47,511 nucleotides of DNA from Apostichopus leukothele. Taxonomy: Eukaryota; Echinodermata; Holothuroidea; Aspidochirotida; Stichopodidae. Location of the stretch: NCBI GenBank assembly GCA_010014835.2, contig JAAAKB020000008.1, positions 3,016,899 to 3,064,409 on the forward strand, in the 5' to 3' direction. This document shows, in pieces, positions 36,154 through 47,086 of the stretch (the stretch's first letter is position 1; every line of letters begins with the position of its first letter). A program made the translations under genes and the position numbers. The notes beneath the pieces are model-generated. The model was not told where the DNA came from. It searched no databases and was given only the letters and a program-made list of their open reading frames with translations.

Positions 36154-38756
36154 CTGTCGTGACGGAGAGATTTAGGAGGAAAAAGAGGAAGGAAAAAAAG
36201 TGGTAAATGATGTTGACATGTACGGACAACATCTTCCAATAAACTTGAAAGTCACCGCACAGTCCTGTTGTACTTTGCTTGCAAAATGTTTGCCATAAAT
36301 GTAATGTAATTAACAGGAGGTGAAAAGAAAAAGTACTAATTGAGTGAGTCTCTTGCTTTTGCCTATACCATTATTACATAATATGAACACAAAAACTTCT
36401 CATAAATATACAAAAAAATTCTGAAAACTGACAGAAAAGCTCCAAATGTGTTTAAGGGTTTGAAATATTGTGGTGACATCAGCACACCATCAGATAACTT
36501 TAATAGACACCATGTGTAAAGTACAATTGACGAACATGGCACATGTCCACACAGAAAATAAGTGAGATTATGTATCTGGAAACATAGAAATAGTTTTCAA
36601 ACAACTTTAGGAAATTCATGGAAACTAACAAAGTAAGGAGAAGGCAAAAAGTAGAGCTACTTTGTAAACAGAACGTCAACAGTCTTAGTAATTGTTGGCC
36701 ACATTTTATACGGAAACATTTAATGGAGAGACTGAACACAAGAGTTTTCTAAGTTTTAACTACTGTTGATAACAAGGTACTTGCGTTAATGTGAACCTAC
36801 ATATCAAGTATGAAGTTCATCCAAACTTTGCTGTTGGGGTTATCATGTTTCAAGAAGTGTTCAGAGTTTGACATATGTTGCCCTCAAATGACCTTTGACA
36901 TCCGCATAAATCACTGGGTTTATGTTCCCATTTATGTGGATCTGCATACAAAAGTATGAAGTTCAATCACCATGTATTTTTTTAGTTATGTTTACATCCG
37001 AAAGCTTCATGCACGCACAAATACACTCACACCATCTCGTAGATGTCTTCTGCTTGCCGCAAGGTATCAAAATCACAAAGAACAACTTAACTGTTTATGA
37101 ACATCTCCACATGAACCAGTAGAAAATGTGCCGTATCGAAGAGCAGAAAATGATTGGGGCAGAACAAAATATTTGCTTTCTGAGATAATATACTTCAGAC
37201 TTCGACAAGCCTATCATCTCAATTTGGACATTTGAAATGGTCTGCATATTTTCACTTGTTTGCGCTAAGAAAGTACTTTCATTGAAATATGAAAACATGA
37301 GAATGGTCAATGCCTTTAGTCAGCTGCAGCTCACCTTATGTTGTTTGATATCATCCACAGTAGCAGCCTCTATCTCCTCTGAAAGAGTTGAGCCACAGAA
37401 AAGAATATTAAAACAATGAATATGCAAATGAGAGGATTAGATGTAGAAAGGAGGATTAAAATCAGTATATAATGACCAACAAAGACAGGTAACGCATAAG
37501 AAAGAAAAAAGAATAATTGAGTATATTCAAAAGTCGTATCGGGAAAATGTCTTCGATGAATTATAAGATATCAGGGAAAACAGAAGAGGATTTTTCTTCA
37601 TACCGTAAAGAAACGAAGGACCTTTATTGACATAAACTGACATGGAAACGTACACTAGAATTTATTGCCCAATTTTGCGACCAGTTGTTAATCGGTTAAG
37701 TCTTTGAATTCTTTAGAGAAAAAACTCTAAGAATTTTTACGGCTGTTATAGAGGAGATGCAACAGAAAACAAAAACAAATCTTTGCCAAGGATATAGTTA
37801 AACAATGCTATTATTAGTAGTGCAAAGAGCATTAAATGCCATTGGAAATAAAAATGAGTTTCCAGTAAAATTAGTTACTTTATGGATAATTTCCAACTAA
37901 AATAGCAACAAAAGGCAATTCAAAAAGGTGCAGTTTGCATTGAGTTTGCCACAGTCTGTACCATAAATGGTCTGTGCGCGACAATATCCGAATGTTGTAA
38001 GAATGATAAGGTACCTGAAAACATAATTTACTATAATACAAACCTACCAAAATATCATAGGAATGTTGAAATTTTGCCATAAACAATATGTGTATCATAA
38101 ATGGATCGTGCATGACAAGAAAAGCTAGGAAGTTAATTACATTTCAAACAAATTTAACCTCTAAAATTAGATGCCAAGATACTAAATTCTTTTGTCAATC
38201 TTGCTTTTGCAAGACTTTTAAATGTTTCAATTTCATATTATTTACCTTTTAATTGAACAACAATACAATTAAAAATGATGCCCTTTGTCCCTTTCATACA
38301 ATGAAAACTTTTAAAACCCAAGTTTATTGATTGCTTTATACGATGCATATAAAAAAAAATAAATGACCAAATAGGTAATAATGAATTTACCCTTCTTTTT
38401 CCCACAACATGCATAAAATAATTGATCATATACTCTCCACCACTATAAACAGCAAAGCCCCTCCACCAATGCTTACAACCATGCAGAAGGTACCTCTGCA
38501 TGTGTATGTGGGGTTTTCATTTTTTTTTTTACTACTTACTAGAATCTAAAGTTGCAAAATGCCAAACAGTTTCCATTGCTTGGAAGGAATTGATCCGACT
38601 TTTTCGAGAGAAATTAGTATTTTCTGAAGTTCAAAGCCAGCCAGCCCTCCCAACGAACATTAACACTGGCTATTGGATGGAAATAACATTAATAAGAAAA
38701 AAAGAAAAAAAAACGGCAAGACAGTTTTGTTGCGGCTACGACTCGATGAACTATAC
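36154..38756 (-). other. Two introns of the PLC-beta1-like gene around the 44-bp exon
   Basis: Apart from the exon at 37335-37378, these intervals (36154-37334 and 37379-38756) show only AT-rich intronic sequence. Short open frames are present on both strands without domain resemblance. Confidence 0.8.
37335..37378 (-). CDS. PLCB1-like: PLC-beta1-like exon: linker to the coiled coil (44 bp)
   Basis: This is a tiny exon: two bases completing a Glu codon, then EIEAATVDDIKQHK, ending in phase 0 at donor GTGAGC (37334 leftward). The acceptor is CTTTCAG (ends 37379). The E-x-E-A-x-T-x-D/E-D/E-I/L-K-Q-x-K pattern is the conserved entry to the C-terminal coiled coil of PLC-beta1 and beta3. Its phase fits both the 38757-38879 exon before it and the 35954-36153 exon after it, which is the main support for such a small exon. 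Confidence 0.87.
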
Positions 38757-38879
38757 CTGAAGGATTGAGGTTGGGTGCGCTAACGCTTCGACTGTTGTTT
38801 GAAAAAGCACCATTGAATACCTCAAACTGCGTATTCCCCAAGGAAGCTGATCGTGCAAGCCCATACGAGCTATCCCGTC
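38757..38879 (-). CDS. PLCB1-like: PLC-beta1-like serine-rich linker exon (symmetric, 123 bp)
   Basis: The exon is open throughout, enters and leaves in phase 1, and is 123 bp, so it can be skipped without a frame change. It encodes RDSSYGLARSASLGN, then a Phe/Asn-rich middle, then SRSVSAPNLNPS. RSVSAP fits the mode I 14-3-3 consensus R-S-x-S-x-P exactly, and RSAS resembles a basophilic kinase site. The acceptor is CTCACAG (ends 38880) and the donor GTATAG (38756 leftward) is moderate. I recognise no homologous segment in vertebrate PLC-beta, where the linker is poorly conserved, so support comes from phase, splice sites and position. It may be an alternatively used cassette. Confidence 0.7.
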
Positions 38880-41800
38880 CTGTGAGTAACCAGATGACAA
38901 ATGAAAGAGCATATGGGGCACTGATAGAAAAATCAAACACCGAAGCTTCACACAACTCAACCAAGGCTGCTGCCAGTGCTCCTGACCACATAGTAAGAGC
39001 GAGAGATTTATGGTTTTCATCCATTCATAACTACCCTGTAATATGCCAGTATGGAGCTGCCTAGCTTTATATACACACATCTATTCAGTGCTTTAGGGAC
39101 CAATTATTTCTTAATTTTAGATACAAAAGAGTTTTATTTCTAAGACCATTCGTAGTTGGTAAGCTCAGATAATTAAATAAGAAATGGTAATGTGTCACAA
39201 TTATGGACAAGCAATTTTACTTGGACAATTTTGACAAAATTGTAACAATATGATTTATAGATTAGGGTACCAGGAAGTTGGAATGAGTTGGAATGTTCAA
39301 CTGTAGTTTGATTTATGCAAATGTTGGTCTGGTCTAAGGACATGAACAATAACTTCTCTAATCTATACACTCAATTTCAGTAGTTGCTATTTAATTCCAT
39401 TTAATTCATGGCAATCTCAGTACAGGATGATAAGGAAGAAAATTTGACATGTGATGTTAATCTTACTAGCTGTACAGGCAGACTTTCAATAAATATGATT
39501 TATACTATCCAATCAAAATACATGGTTTGTATACTCTCCATCTTTACTCCAATCAAACAGTAGCTCTTGTGTTGGCTGACAGGCTGACCCATTTACCTTA
39601 GCTTTCAATCAGAACAAGAATGTGAAAACAAGTTTCGAAAAATGGTAGCAGCAGACCTTGGTTGAGTGGAACCAAGCAAACCGAAAATTAAATAATAAAT
39701 AAATGGGACATCAAATATATTAATGATAAAGCATGCATGAGGTTTATAAGCATTAATAGTTCAAATAAGATTTCATCTACAAAGTCGGTAAAGGATTAAG
39801 TAAAGTTCTGAACTACCTCACAAAAATTGATAAGTTTATGACTGAATAGTATCTAATATTCCAAAGAAATTATTAATTTGTGCAACTAGATATGTATCAA
39901 CATGTCATGTTTCACCTGAATCAGCACCTTGTCACATAAATTTGTGACTGGATATTTAAATTTGCTTCTCGAAGGATCGGTGTGATTCTGCAACCACTGT
40001 CAATTTACTATATAATGATGTCCTTATAAGCCTTCTGGACAAAAGTAATAAATACACATAAAAAGCATTTCAATGCCTTTGTCTAATCAACAAAACCATT
40101 GCCATTTATGCATCAGAGCCAAACATTTATGTGGTTATCCATCTTAGAACTTGTATTCCAGTCCAAAATATCATTATCCCTCTTGTTTTTTTTGGCATTC
40201 CAACTGCATTTTGAAAATAAAGTCATTTCAAATTTGTAGTCTGTATTTAATAGGTAGTTAAGGTTTCTTTTAACCTTAACCACAATTTAAAATGCACATT
40301 TATATTAATAGCAAGTTATTCGGATTGGTCCAGTCTAATTGAGCATTTTTAAAGAGCATCTTGTAAACAACTCAAAATTGAACATCTTTAAGATCTCTCT
40401 TGGAAATACTTGTTCATAAATTTAAAAAAAAATAATTGGTCATTTTAAAATCAAAATTAGCCACTTTAGTCACTGTTTCTTTAGAATCATAAATTTTTTG
40501 GTACCAATTTCAACTTTTGAAAGTTTTGAAAGGTTTGAAAGTTTTGAAAGAAAACAAAGAATTGCCTTGGTTTGATATACAATCAGGTAAGATATTGTCT
40601 ACTGAATTTAAATTAAGCTGCAGTTACTAAAAATTGGGTTTACATAGTTTAAGACCAGTAATTAAAGCACGATATGAAAATGGTAATTGGTAAATTTAGT
40701 TTTTATAGAACTCATTACTGACCAATTTTGGAACATGTAATCTTATACACATTAGTTTTGTATTTTTAAGCTGGGATGCTCCATTTATAGCAACACATTC
40801 TTTTATGCAGTAGCCTGTTAACACTTGGGATAGCACCATGGTACCAGTGAAATCTTGGTCATATATGTATATATGTGTATTTATATATATCGATATATAT
40901 AGTATACCATTTGGTATCCCCTGCGATACACAGCTTTAAAGCTAATTACCTGATGTTCTTGCAATAATTGTCAGGTTATCTAGAACAATACAGAAATAAA
41001 TTCATATTGAAAACTACTAACCAAGGCAACACCACTGATGTCATGGAGAACCAGTTAAACAGTGGTTTTCATAAATAAAAAAAAGAACACCAAACACCAT
41101 TTTGAACTTCTAAGAGCTCCCAAGCAAAATAAAAAGCAAATGTACCAACCAGATTTGTTAAATTACCAATCATCTCACCAAGTGACTTTTCTACTTTGGT
41201 CCTGTTTTTTGGGGGTTTTCTTTTTTCTTTGCAAAAGCAGAAATTTTAACTACAGGGGAAGTGTGGCTTTGGGAAACAACTGGAAAGGTGAAAAAAGCGA
41301 CTTGGAGGTGAGGAAACTCAAAGAGAACAAAATGTCCAAAGCAACGTCTTTACCACATTCATCAATTTTTAACCTTGATGGACAATTCTTTTCTTACCTG
41401 AAAATGCTTGAACTATCATCTCTGAGTAGTCACAAAAATAAAAATTCAGAAATTTATTGCAGGCAAACATGCAGCGTCATTCATAGCTTGTAACTCTGTC
41501 TGTTTTAGCAAACATTTTGCAGGTTATTCTCGGAAAACATCGGAAAGAGGATATTCTATTTATTGCACAAAGGAAGGGTAAAATATGCTGGGTGAAATAT
41601 ATATAATGGGGTAAGGATTTTTAAATATTATGCGAGACAGTATTTCAAGAATGTAAATGGGTGTGGGAATTATAGAACAGCACAATAAGTACAATAACAT
41701 ACATTTTCTATTTTTGGGAATTTTGTGAAATGATGGGGAGGATGCATTTGGGGTTAATATGGGAGGGAAGGCAAGAAAGAAACTTGTTAACCTGATCAAA

Positions 41801-42851
41801 CAGGTAAAACATCTGTTCTATTGTGCAATGGAATCCAAACTAATGGATGGCTGATATCACCACAGCTATGATGCCTTACATTCCAATCCATAGAATAAAC
41901 ACCAAAAGATAAACTGGCATCACTACAACTTTGGTTCCTTTCTTTCCATCAATCAAATCATCACAGGATGATGCTGGACATCACTACAACCTCTGTTCTC
42001 TTCTCTAAATCAATCAAATCATCACTGAATGTTACCTAGAATCGCTACAGGATTTTTTGCTCTCTAAAATCAGTCTATCAAACTATATCTCTAAATAATG
42101 ACTGATATCACTTTAGCCACTGTAGGTTACTCTAAAATCAACCTTAATCAAAATACAAATTTAATGTAGAAAATGAAAGCTGTACAGATTTCTTCCCTGT
42201 ATCATCACAACTGAGGACTGCATGCCACTCATGAGTGGACTGATTATAAAACCATTGCACAATAGACCATTCTCCATCACTTTAGTCATATTTCTGGAAA
42301 ATATTTTTCACCACAGCAGCATTCCCTTATATATCTCTGATCAACTATATATACAATGCATTCAATAGATAAGGTAAATTAATGTAGAATGAATGATAAC
42401 ATGAGGTCAAGTATAAAGTACAGGACTACAGGGTTAATAAATGATGGGTACATAATATTGACATAGTAGGTCAAAGGTTATGTACAATTCATGCTTTGGT
42501 TTTATCTCAAAGTATCATGCAACATGCATCATCCATGCAAACTCTTTTAATGGGTATCCAGTATATTGTCACATTTTCACCACACAGGATCTCCACACAG
42601 ATACATGGAAATCCAGATTCCTTTCTTGGGCTATAGAATAAGATAAAGCTTGTTTTGGTGTCACTGGTTTTCTTTCTTATGATATATATACATATTTATG
42701 TATTTATATTACATTTCAAGTCAATTCAAAGATCCACAATGTCCACCTTCTCAGTAGTTATATATTCAGAAACAACCATCCTGTTTAATTTTCGAATAAG
42801 ATCTAATTGTCCAAACCTTTTTATTTTTACCTTCCACACAATGGTACAAAC
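38880..42851 (-). other. Intron of the PLC-beta1-like gene (4 kb)
   Basis: No exon was recognised. It includes a short GAAAGTTTT-type tandem run (about 40513-40551), an AT-rich self-complementary stretch (about 40863-40905) and the degenerate array at 41840-42145. Confidence 0.8.
41840..42145. repeat. Degenerate tandem array, ~60-75-bp unit, about 4-5 copies
   Basis: Blocks of the type GGCTGATATCACCACAGC, TGGCATCACTACAACTTTGG, TGGACATCACTACAACCTC, AGAATCGCTACAGG and TGATATCACTTTAGCCACTG recur. Each is followed by C/T-rich sequence and an ATCAATCAAATCATCAC-like word. Divergence is high, so the array is old. Confidence 0.75.
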
Positions 42852-43170
42852 CTAGTGATATGGAACTGTCCACGCTGATGGCACTTATAGAGCTGATCTT
42901 TGGATTCAGAGGACTCTTGGAGACTTTGCGTGGGGTGCCACCACCACAGCTGCCCTCTGACAGTGGCTTCTTAACGTAGCCGGTTGTTGGTCTGTTTGTC
43001 ACCGGTGTAGCCGTTGCAGAGGCAGATGCAGAGGACGTCACAGGGTCAGGGGCCTGGGCAGGGGCAGCAGCAGCTGGTGTCGTCACTGCTGAAGATGCTT
43101 CCTCCGTCGCTGGCCCATCCTCTTGGGTTATATCCAGTGGGGTATCGTTACCTGGTTCTGGATCTGGTGA
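42852..43170 (-). CDS. PLCB1-like: PLC-beta1-like low-complexity linker exon
   Basis: This 319-bp exon starts SPDPEPGNDTPLD, runs through an Ala/Pro/Thr/Ser tract (AAAAPAQAPDP, SASASATATP), then GTPRKVSKSPLNPK and a Ser/Ile-rich end. It joins the Galphaq-docking helices to the coiled coil. This segment is disordered and weakly conserved in the family, so assignment rests on the long open frame, acceptor TTTGTAG (ends 43171), donor GTTTGT (42851 leftward) and phase agreement with both neighbours (in 0, out 1). Ser-Pro and Thr-Pro pairs could be proline-directed kinase sites. GC content is raised compared with the flanking introns. Confidence 0.82.
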
Positions 43171-43686
43171 CTACAAAGATAATCAGAAAGTTCCGATTGA
43201 CTTTGATACGATTCCAAGCACGGCTGAAGCGATTACAAGTTCTTCTGTTTTATTTGCTACTAACTTTTAATAGGCTCAAAATTGCTTAAAAAAAATTCTG
43301 AAAATACTTTGATAACTGGAGGTTCTATATCCCAATTATTTTCTGGATATTAAGGAGGGCCAAACTTCCATATTCAAAGGATGAACCACGATTGTTGGTG
43401 TATTTTAGGGGAATCTTTTCATTCTTGCAGATAACTATTAAATACACATTAAATAAAGGGAATAGTGTAGAAAATTTAAGAATAAAAAAAAAAGAAAGAC
43501 TGGTCAAAGGCAAAAGACAACAAAAATACAAAAGAACTAAGAAATTATTGAAATGGGATATAAAACTGTGACAAAACAAAAGGCCTGTGTTCTACCATAT
43601 AAGCTATCACACTTCAACTTGATGACACTCTCCCTTAGTGATCTCTTTGATAGGGAAGCTAGTGTCAGAAAGAAAATACTTCTGAC
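43171..43686 (-). other. Intron of the PLC-beta1-like gene (516 bp)
   Basis: Ordinary intron between two phase-0 boundaries. No additional feature was seen. Confidence 0.85.
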
Positions 43687-43892
43687 CTCAATAATATACG
43701 TATCCGCTGCCAAATCTTCCAGCATCCTAGCTCTTCTATCAATCTCAGATATATGAGCAATTGGGTTTGACAAAGCATCAGCAAAGCCTGCCAGGCCACT
43801 GGGAACATAATCGCCAACTTTGATGTGCACAAATAGTGAGGGCAGCATAAGAACCTGGTTCGACTCATTCCTCAGGCAAACGTGTCTGTAAC
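43687..43892 (-). CDS. PLCB1-like: PLC-beta1-like exon: end of C2 and Galphaq-docking helix-turn-helix
   Basis: This 206-bp exon completes the Gly codon of G-Y-R-H-V-C-L-R-N-E-S-N-Q, continues LMLPSLFVHIKVGDYVP (last C2 strands), then FADALSNPIAHISEIDRRAR and M-L-E-D-L. The L-S-N-P-I corresponds to the Leu, Asn, Pro and Ile that PLC-beta3 inserts into activated Galphaq. PLC-beta4 and norpA have an L-S-D-P type sequence here, so this points to the beta1-3 class. The acceptor is TTTGCAG (ends 43893). I place the end at GAG followed by GTCAGA (phase 0) because it fits the next exon. A second possible donor GTATAT lies 14 bases earlier in a phase that does not fit. Confidence 0.93.
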
Positions 43893-44518
43893 CTGCAAAT
43901 GAAATACCATGGAATAACTGTATGTTACTATCTTCAAGCAAGGCCTTTTCGTAAGTATTCCAAATGGACTTTGGATAGGTCTACATGCTCATGAAGAGTT
44001 AGCAGCTAGGGTAAACACAACAAAGCACTAAATCAGTCAGACCGCAGACAGAAGTAGATTTACCCCAACATGAAGCCAACACGAAAACAGGGACAGAAAT
44101 GAATAGGCCTACAGGCATTGGAAACATGGGGTTAATGCGTGAATAACCCCTATAGTCAGCAAAATAAGCAAAGCTGCATCAAAGCATTGAGTTTGACTTC
44201 ATTATTATAAAGAGCGAATTCTCCACATTAAGTGCAACCTGCGCTGATGAAGGTTGTCCTCGACGGCTTTTCTCCAGTCAGAAGTGAATGCCCCCATCCA
44301 TCCCTGACTTGAACTGGTAGTTAACCTGAATGAGGTATCTCGTAAAGTGAATGGTGATCTTCATCCGTGAACTGAACTGTTTCTTAATACCTGAACGTGG
44401 TCTCTCACGTCAATAGAAATAACCACTGTCATCCCTGAATTGAACAGGTACTTGCTAGGACGTGGTGTCTCACATCAAAGTGCCCTACTTTGCCTCCCTG
44501 AAATGGACTGGTACTTAC
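43893..44518 (-). other. Intron of the PLC-beta1-like gene, partly an exon-derived array
   Basis: This 626-bp intron begins, on the minus strand, inside the four-copy array at 44289-44543. The rest is unremarkable. Confidence 0.85.
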
Positions 44519-44543
44519 CTGGACGCAGGGTCTCCACTGGCAG
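44289..44543. repeat. Four-copy tandem repeat including an exon end and its splice donor
   Basis: Four units of about 61-68 bp (about 44289-44350, 44351-44418, 44419-44480, 44481-44543) share the plus-strand order CATCCCTGAATTGAAC, then a GGTACTTGCTAGGACG-like block, then a GTGTCTCAC-like block. In the last unit these blocks are the start of the intron, the genuine splice donor and the final ~25 bases of the exon at 44519-44621. The other three lie in the intron. They carry, on the minus strand, CAGGTATTAAG, CAGGTTAACT and, with the GT lost, CTAGCAAGTA at the donor position. Confidence 0.85.
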
Positions 44544-44621
44544 TATCCGATGACCAATCATTCGATTGTTGTTGCCCTCATAAACTGAGATTCTCAACAT
44601 TGCAAGTTTTGGCATGATGAT
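44519..44621 (-). CDS. PLCB1-like: PLC-beta1-like exon: C2 domain, middle
   Basis: This 103-bp exon has 34 codons plus one base: IIMPKLAMLRISVYEGNNN, then RMIGHRILPVETLRP and the G of a split Gly codon. The pattern P-x-L-A-x-L-R-I-x-V-Y-E, then G-H-R-I-L-P-V and R-P-G-Y, is diagnostic for the PLC-beta C2 domain. The acceptor is CTCAAG (ends 44622), slightly unusual because A rather than C or T precedes AG. The donor GTAAGT (44518 leftward) is consensus. The last bases and the donor belong to a local tandem repeat. Confidence 0.94.
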
Positions 44622-45814
44622 CTTGAGGATGAAGAAGATGCACAAAAGAAGATGGAAATCGTGTCGTCAAATGTTTCAAAGGAGAGAGAAAAGAAAAAGG
44701 GATGATATTACATAAACTCAAAACAAAATTTTCTATTGAACACTGCATCAATATACATTAATATGTTTATGAATCAAAGAAAATTGCTTCTTGACTTGAT
44801 AGCAAGAGACCTTCATCGAACAGCACAGACATGCTTTAGTCTGGATATATGGGGATCAATGCCTGGGGATCAATTAGTCTGGATATACAGGGATCAATAT
44901 ATGGGGATATTTGGGGATGAAGTGCCATATTTTCCCCTCTTATGATAATGTTTGTACCAGCATCTATAGCTTGTACTCTTAATGGAGCACCTGATCACTG
45001 AGCTTCCCTAACTGAAAGAATAGTTTAATTTCAACAACAGGGTAAACAATAAACAATGTCCCCCCTACTAGCATTACAACATCAATTTGGCAGTTGAAAA
45101 ATCAGTTCCGTTCCCAGATCAAGCGAACCATGAACTTGAATGTTTGTTGCCCTTGCTGGCATCTGACTGTTTTACAAACCATCCCATGCAAGGTACTAGT
45201 TTGTGATAAATACCAGCAAAGACAGGATTCTGCAATATTGATCATGATTGCAATGAGACACACCAAAATCATAGTCATAAACCGGCCTCTTTGACGAATC
45301 AGAGACTACACCTGTTTACGAGATCCCTATATTGCTACATTCACAAGATTGTCCTGAAGAGATGTTTGTTGGAGTAAATGGAAGACATTTGTAGCAGGAG
45401 TAAGCGTCTTACACCTGAAATAATCTTAAAACTCAACAAATACATATTTTCAACAGATGGGAAGCGATGGCACATTCTGCTGGACACAACAGAAAAAACT
45501 GCTGGTGCTTTGATTATAGTAAAACAACTGCATTACTTGTCTTATTTGGGTTGTGTGCTTAATGGAAGGATGTTAGCTTGTGATGAAGGCATGTTCATGG
45601 GCCAGCCACAAGGGATTTTGGTATACTCTCTAGAAAAGATCATCTTGGGAATGTACAGCTGACTCAGTCAACTTACATGACTTTTCTATGAATGTGCAAC
45701 CTTTGACAAAACATAAATAAATGCGGAAAAAAAAAATAATATTATAATACAGAAAACCCCAAAATCAAACCAAACAAACATAAAGCAAATAAATGCCAAA
45801 AGAAGATTGTGTAC
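44622..45814 (-). other. Intron of the PLC-beta1-like gene (1.2 kb)
   Basis: AT-rich intron containing a small GGGATCAAT/GGATATA-type repeat (about 44840-44915). Plus-strand open frames at 44736-44945, 45094-45294 and 45378-45662 have no recognisable family. Confidence 0.8.
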
Positions 45815-45979
45815 CTTGTCGAATTTGAAGGCTTTATCATCATACAATGGATTCAGACCATTTGCACTGACCACCTTGGTACGGTGCTTCTTCCTGACCG
45901 TGTCATGAGGCAGTCCGTACAAATCAATCTCCACGTAAGATCCGATTCTCTTGTCACTCAAGAACTGACCGGATATGAC
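45815..45979 (-). CDS. PLCB1-like: PLC-beta1-like exon: start of the C2 domain
   Basis: Exactly 55 codons, phase 0 at both ends: [20 protein letters not shown], then [15 protein letters not shown], then [28 protein letters not shown]-x-D-x-x-G-L-P and N-G-x-N-P are the hallmark opening strands of the PLC-beta C2 domain, which packs against the catalytic barrel. The acceptor is TTCGCAG (ends 45980) and the donor is GTACAC (45814 leftward). G-L-P-x-D-T-V-R-K-K resembles the fly PLC21C (beta1-class) sequence. Confidence 0.96.
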
Positions 45980-46435
45980 CTGCGAATAGTTGGATAAACA
46001 GGAAATTGTTTTCAAGAGCATTGGAGAGATGAAAACCAAAAGAAGAAGAAGATAAAGACCTTATACATCTCACGGCAAACAACAATGAAGAGTGTTGGAC
46101 CATTGCTGAGAGTATATTACAACCAAGGGTGCACAATTGTCATGTGTTCACAAATTTACAGAATTCAATCATTTTCGATCCCTAACACCATCAAAGGGAT
46201 TCAATAGCCCCTGAATTAAAAAAAAAAGAAAAAAAAAGAAAAAAAAAGGGGGAAACTCAAAGCTCCTTATTTCTTTGTAAAATATTTTTGCAATAAGCCC
46301 ACGTCAGCTCAAGTTATGAAAATCAATATCTTAGAAAGTGTTCCATCGATTTTGATGCATTTAATTTCCAAATATATATTTTTTTTTCATTTTTGCTCCA
46401 TTAAGACCAACTATAAAGTCATTAGAGTAATTCAC
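45980..46435 (-). other. Intron of the PLC-beta1-like gene (456 bp)
   Basis: Contains an A-rich stretch (about 46219-46249) and no other feature. Confidence 0.85.
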
Positions 46436-46590
46436 CTTGATTTCCAAGGTTGCTGCAACGACACCGTCCATCGTTGATTCAGCGAAAGGATCAAAGTCTC
46501 TCTCCTTCCTCCTCATGAAGTCAGGTTTGAGGATGAAACCGCAGCCACCATTCAACTCAAAGATACCCAGATTGAGCTGCATTGGAAGGT
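46436..46590 (-). CDS. PLCB1-like: PLC-beta1-like exon: end of catalytic Y box into C2
   Basis: This 155-bp exon completes a split Asp codon, then [38 protein letters not shown] and [15 protein letters not shown]-x-G-x-F-E-x-N-G-x-x-G-[FY]-x-L-K-P-x-F-M-R-R is the conserved end of the catalytic TIM barrel, followed by F-D-P-F and the linker into C2. The acceptor is AATCAG (ends 46591) and the donor is GTGAAT (46435 leftward). The incoming phase is supplied by the G at the end of 47087-47138. Confidence 0.96.
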
Positions 46591-47086
46591 CTGATTACAA
46601 AGGAAATTAATGTTGAGATGAAAATCAGTAGTACAAATCCATAAAGAACAGAAGTTTGAAGAAACGTGAAATCTACAACTTTTGTACTGAATGAATCAAA
46701 ACTTTTTGATTTTCATATATATATATATATGACGAGACTTGTCAAGAACGAACTGGAAATGATAAAAAACAGCAGTTTACAGCTTTTTGAAGGACAGGGG
46801 TACTGCACATGCCCAAGAAAAACAGAGGTGCTATTATCAGATTAGAAAATGCATCAAAAGAAATATGCTTGTCCATCCCTCTATCTCTCACCTGTACCTC
46901 CTTGTCCCCCCCCCCCCTCCTCCCCTCTCCAATTTGCCAAAGCAAGTTGGAGAAATCTCTGAAACTGTATGCAGTAAACTTTGTAGGTACCAGGGAAAAA
47001 AACTTCATGCAAATATCAACACAACAGCTGTAAGGAAAGAAAAGCAAATGTGGTAAAGAAATGAAAAAAAAACTCTTTCAGTTTAC
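46591..47086 (-). other. Intron of the PLC-beta1-like gene (496 bp)
   Basis: Includes an (AT)n run near 46718-46731 and a C/T-rich stretch with a 12-C run (46906-46917). No coding signal. Confidence 0.85.

Noticed and set aside
35776-36175. Plus-strand open frames opposite the coiled-coil exon
   Set aside because: They are reverse-strand shadows of a Lys-rich exon (reading as Leu/Phe-rich) with no independent support.
38880-39024. Upstream extension of the serine-rich exon frame
   Set aside because: The frame continues past the acceptor at 38880, but the extension has no family resemblance and a good CTCACAG acceptor with the right phase lies at the exon start.
40863-40905. AT-rich self-complementary stretch
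   Set aside because: It is a simple alternating AT sequence with a short palindrome around CGAT, common in AT-rich introns, with no sign of a specific function.
43687-43703. Alternative donor GTATAT 14 bases before the chosen exon end
   Set aside because: Its phase (2) does not fit the next exon, whereas GAG followed by GTCAGA fits exactly.
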